A program made the position numbers and the translations under genes. The notes under the pieces were generated by a model, which saw only the letters and a list, made by a program, of their open reading frames with translations, was not told where the DNA came from and made no database searches. This document shows positions 6,874 to 8,586 of a DNA stretch of 8,586 nucleotides, piece by piece (position 1 is the first letter of the stretch; every line of letters begins with the position of its first letter). The stretch spans positions 1-8,586 of the forward strand of contig NZ_CALIII010000237.1 in assembly GCF_938018145.1 (NCBI RefSeq), given 5' to 3'. This stretch comes from an uncultured Campylobacter sp. Lineage in GTDB: Bacteria; Campylobacterota; Campylobacteria; Campylobacterales; Campylobacteraceae.

Positions 6874-8145
6874 ATGCAAAAAGAGACGATCGCCACGCAC
6901 TACGGCTACGACACCAAGGCAGGTCCTGGCGCCATGGCGGTGCCGATTTACCAGACTACGGCTTATGATTTCGGCAGCGCCGAGATGGCCGCGGCGAGAT
7001 TTCAGCTAGAAGCTCCGGGCCACATCTACACGAGGCTCGGCAACCCGACGACGGACGTGCTAGAGAGCCGTATAGCCGCGCTCGAGGAGGGCTCGGCCTC
7101 TATCGTGACGGCCAGCGGTCAGGCGGCGATTTTCTACTCGATCGCAAATTTAGCCGCAGTCGGCGACAACATCGTCGTAGCAAAGAAAATTTACGGCGGC
7201 ACGATGGTTCTTTTCATGCATACGCTTAAGCGTTTTGGTATCGAGGCGCGGGTGTTTGACAGCGACAGCGCGGACGATCTTGAAAATTTGATAGACGACA
7301 AAACGCGCGCGATATTTTTCGAGACGCTATCAAATCCGCAAATCGCAATCCCGAATTTTAAAAAAATCGTCGAGATCGCGGATAAGCACGGCGTCGTAAC
7401 GATCGCAGATAACACCGTGCCTACGCCGATCATTTTCCAGCCGCTAAATCACGGCGTAGACGTCGTCGTGCATAGCGCTAGCAAATATATCTGCGGCCAG
7501 GGCCTAAGCCTAGCGGGCGCAGTCGTAGCTAGTAAAAATTTAAACGCCAAACTAGTGGGCAACGCCAGATACGCGCACTTTAACGAGCCTGACGAGAGCT
7601 ATCACGGGCTAGTTTACGCGCAGATGGCGGATAAATTCGACATCTATACGCTACGCATGAGAGTGGCTTTGGTGCGCGATATAGGCGCTACGATCTCGCC
7701 TTTTAACTCTTGGCAGCTCATACAGGGGCTTGAGACGTTAAGCGTTCGTATCGAGAGGCACTCGCAAAATGCACGCAAGATCGCCGAGTTTTTAAACTCG
7801 CATAAAAACGTCAAGCGCGTGACCTACCCTGCGCTAAAAAGCGATCCCGAGCACGAAAAGGCGCAAAAATACTTTAAAGACGGTATGGCTAGCGGGCTAA
7901 TGTGCTTTGAAACCGATAGCTATGAGCGCGCCGTAAAGATGCTCGGCAAGGTAAAGCTCTTTAAAATCGTCGTAAATATCGGCGACTCAAAATCGCTCAT
8001 CACGCACCCGGCCTCCACTACGCACCAGCAGCTCTCAAGCGAAGAGCTAATAAAGGCAGGCATAACAAAAGAACTAATCAGAATAAGCGTCGGCCTAGAA
8101 AACGCGGACGACCTCATCGCCGATCTCGCGCAGGCTTTGGAGTAA
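6874..8145 (+). CDS. metY: O-acetylhomoserine sulfhydrylase (aminocarboxypropyltransferase)
   Basis: This is a PLP-dependent Cys/Met-metabolism enzyme of 423 residues. MetY joins sulfide or methanethiol to O-acetylhomoserine, giving homocysteine or methionine. Visible features are the N-terminal ATHYGYDTKAGPGAMAVPIYQTTAY, split here as ATHYGYDTK (7-15) and AVPIYQTTAY (22-31); YTRLGNPTTDVLE (52-64), which supplies phosphate-binding residues from the partner subunit; ASGQAAIF (80-87) in the cofactor loop; the PLP-nitrogen aspartate D179 in IADNT; and the Schiff-base lysine K204 in HSASKYICGQG. The C-terminal THPASTTH segment binds the substrate carboxylate. The length of about 420 residues fits MetY better than MetB or MetC (about 380-400). 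The SASKYICGQG segment departs from the commoner SxTKYIGGHG but keeps the lysine. The gene stands alone on the plus strand, with its own promoter and hairpin terminator. No SAM riboswitch is visible, so any control is probably by a protein or absent. Confidence 0.94.
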   Translation: MQKETIATHYGYDTKAGPGAMAVPIYQTTAYDFGSAEMAAARFQLEAPGHIYTRLGNPTTDVLESRIAALEEGSASIVTASGQAAIFYSIANLAAVGDNIVVAKKIYGGTMVLFMHTLKRFGIEARVFDSDSADDLENLIDDKTRAIFFETLSNPQIAIPNFKKIVEIADKHGVVTIADNTVPTPIIFQPLNHGVDVVVHSASKYICGQGLSLAGAVVASKNLNAKLVGNARYAHFNEPDESYHGLVYAQMADKFDIYTLRMRVALVRDIGATISPFNSWQLIQGLETLSVRIERHSQNARKIAEFLNSHKNVKRVTYPALKSDPEHEKAQKYFKDGMASGLMCFETDSYERAVKMLGKVKLFKIVVNIGDSKSLITHPASTTHQQLSSEELIKAGITKELIRISVGLENADDLIADLAQALE

Positions 8146-8153
8146 AATTAAAC

Positions 8154-8175
8154 AGAGCAGATGAAAATCTGCTCT
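8154..8175. terminator. Hairpin terminator between convergent genes
   Basis: A perfect 9-base-pair inverted repeat (AGAGCAGAT, 8154-8162; ATCTGCTCT, 8167-8175) closes a GAAA tetraloop. It begins 8 bases after the metY stop. On the plus strand it is followed by AAATTTG, a weak U tract. On the minus strand it is followed by GTTTAATTTTA, a better one, so it may end transcripts from both sides. It separates metY from the convergent gene at the right edge. Confidence 0.75.
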
Positions 8176-8293
8176 AAATTTGATCTGGTCGATTCGGTGC
8201 TACGAGCTTGTGCCTCACGGTTGCGCTTTAGCAAAACCGCAAAATTTCAAAAACTTTATGCGCAGACGAAAAATATTTTTTTGAATTAGACGG
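8176..8293. other. Intergenic region between convergent genes
   Basis: These 118 bases hold no supportable open frame. There is a loose imperfect GGTTGC / GCAAAACC pairing around 8219-8239 and AT-rich sequence around 8270-8285, but neither makes a convincing terminator, promoter or RNA. I see no function beyond spacing the two convergent genes. Confidence 0.5.
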
Positions 8294-8586
8294 CTAACTT
8301 TTTAGATCAAAATGCAAAATTTTAGCTCGCTTTGTAAAATCTACAAATTTCATTATGAGGCGAGTGGTAAATTTGAGCCGCCCAGAAAGCATCTTGCGAG
8401 CGTCCGTAAAAAATCCCCTCTCCTCTATCAAATTTACGCCGGCTTTTAGCGCAAATTTGCGACCGTCCTCGACGCAAAAACGCATAATCACTTCGTCGTT
8501 TCCGACGCTTTTTACATATTTGTTGGCGTATTTTAGCCCTGCTTCGTTTGTGGCGTCAAATATGAGTTCGGCATTTTTAAAGGCGT
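8294..8586 (-). CDS. Partial hypothetical protein, C-terminal 96 residues
   Basis: The frame is open from the right edge to TAG at 8296-8294, so the start lies outside the window. The visible part begins AFKNAELIFDATNEAGLKY and ends KRAKILHFDLKS. It is soluble, mixed and moderately basic toward the end, with a run of charged and hydrophobic residues (GRLKFTTRLIMKFVDF) but no membrane segment and no motif I recognise. The GTG at 8491 is internal; residues upstream continue in the same frame with normal composition (NKYVKSVGNDEV), so the gene is longer than a frame started there would suggest. It converges on metY across the hairpin at 8154-8175. That it is a gene rests on the uninterrupted frame and its protein-like composition. 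Confidence 0.7.
   Translation of the reverse strand, partial: AFKNAELIFDATNEAGLKYANKYVKSVGNDEVIMRFCVEDGRKFALKAGVNLIEERGFFTDARKMLSGRLKFTTRLIMKFVDFTKRAKILHFDLKS

Noticed and set aside
8219..8239. Possible small hairpin GGTTGC / GCAAAACC in the metY downstream region
   Set aside because: The pairing is imperfect and is not followed by a T tract, so it is not a credible terminator or RNA.
1..8586. High frequency of CTAG, a tetramer often avoided in bacteria
   Set aside because: By eye there are about 45 copies against roughly 33 expected from base composition. It is not depleted, but the excess is small and follows from frequent CTA leucine and AGC serine codons.

Overview
The window is a compact block of chromosomal housekeeping genes from an epsilonproteobacterium, most likely a Campylobacter of the moderately GC-rich group (C. 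showae, C. rectus, C. curvus or C. gracilis type). Three things point there. The gene order DUF2018 protein, small exported protein, polyprenyl synthetase, hemA, proS, FxsA-like protein, hemC matches the order I remember for C. jejuni Cj0539 to Cj0545. The protein sequences look epsilonproteobacterial. The DNA alternates GC-rich codons with very frequent AAATTT islands. The species assignment is inference.

Layout. From the left edge to 6794, all genes are on the minus strand and tightly packed. Read in the direction of transcription (right to left), a first pair is an unrecognised basic 110-residue protein (6794-6462) and a HAD phosphatase with a GTG start that overlaps it by 4 bases (6465-5842). 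A 90-base AT-rich gap follows. Then comes the long conserved cluster: DUF2018 protein (5751-5494), exported protein (5501-5046), long-chain polyprenyl diphosphate synthase (5022-4129), hemA (4129-2837), proS (2840-1128), an FxsA-family membrane protein (1131-695) and hemC (707, running off the left edge). Within this cluster, junctions overlap by 1 to 13 bases except one 23-base gap, which implies one polycistronic unit with translational coupling. On the plus strand, metY (6874-8145) has its own promoter and a strong ribosome binding site, and ends near a hairpin terminator. A partial minus-strand gene of unknown function occupies the right edge.

Functions. HemA and HemC are steps of tetrapyrrole synthesis from glutamyl-tRNA. 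ProS charges tRNA-Pro. The prenyl synthase probably makes the quinone side chain. Heme and menaquinone both serve the respiratory chain. MetY makes homocysteine from O-acetylhomoserine for methionine synthesis.

Points of note. The FxsA-family gene carries an apparent single-base frameshift near 1045-1078: the first 28 residues are in one frame and the remaining membrane segments in another. The two transcription units diverging around 6820-6847 have back-to-back promoters whose elements overlap. AAATTT occurs about 60 times, many-fold above chance, in all frames and between genes. I see no mobile element, CRISPR array, tRNA, rRNA or clear novel defence system; most of the window is ordinary core genome.
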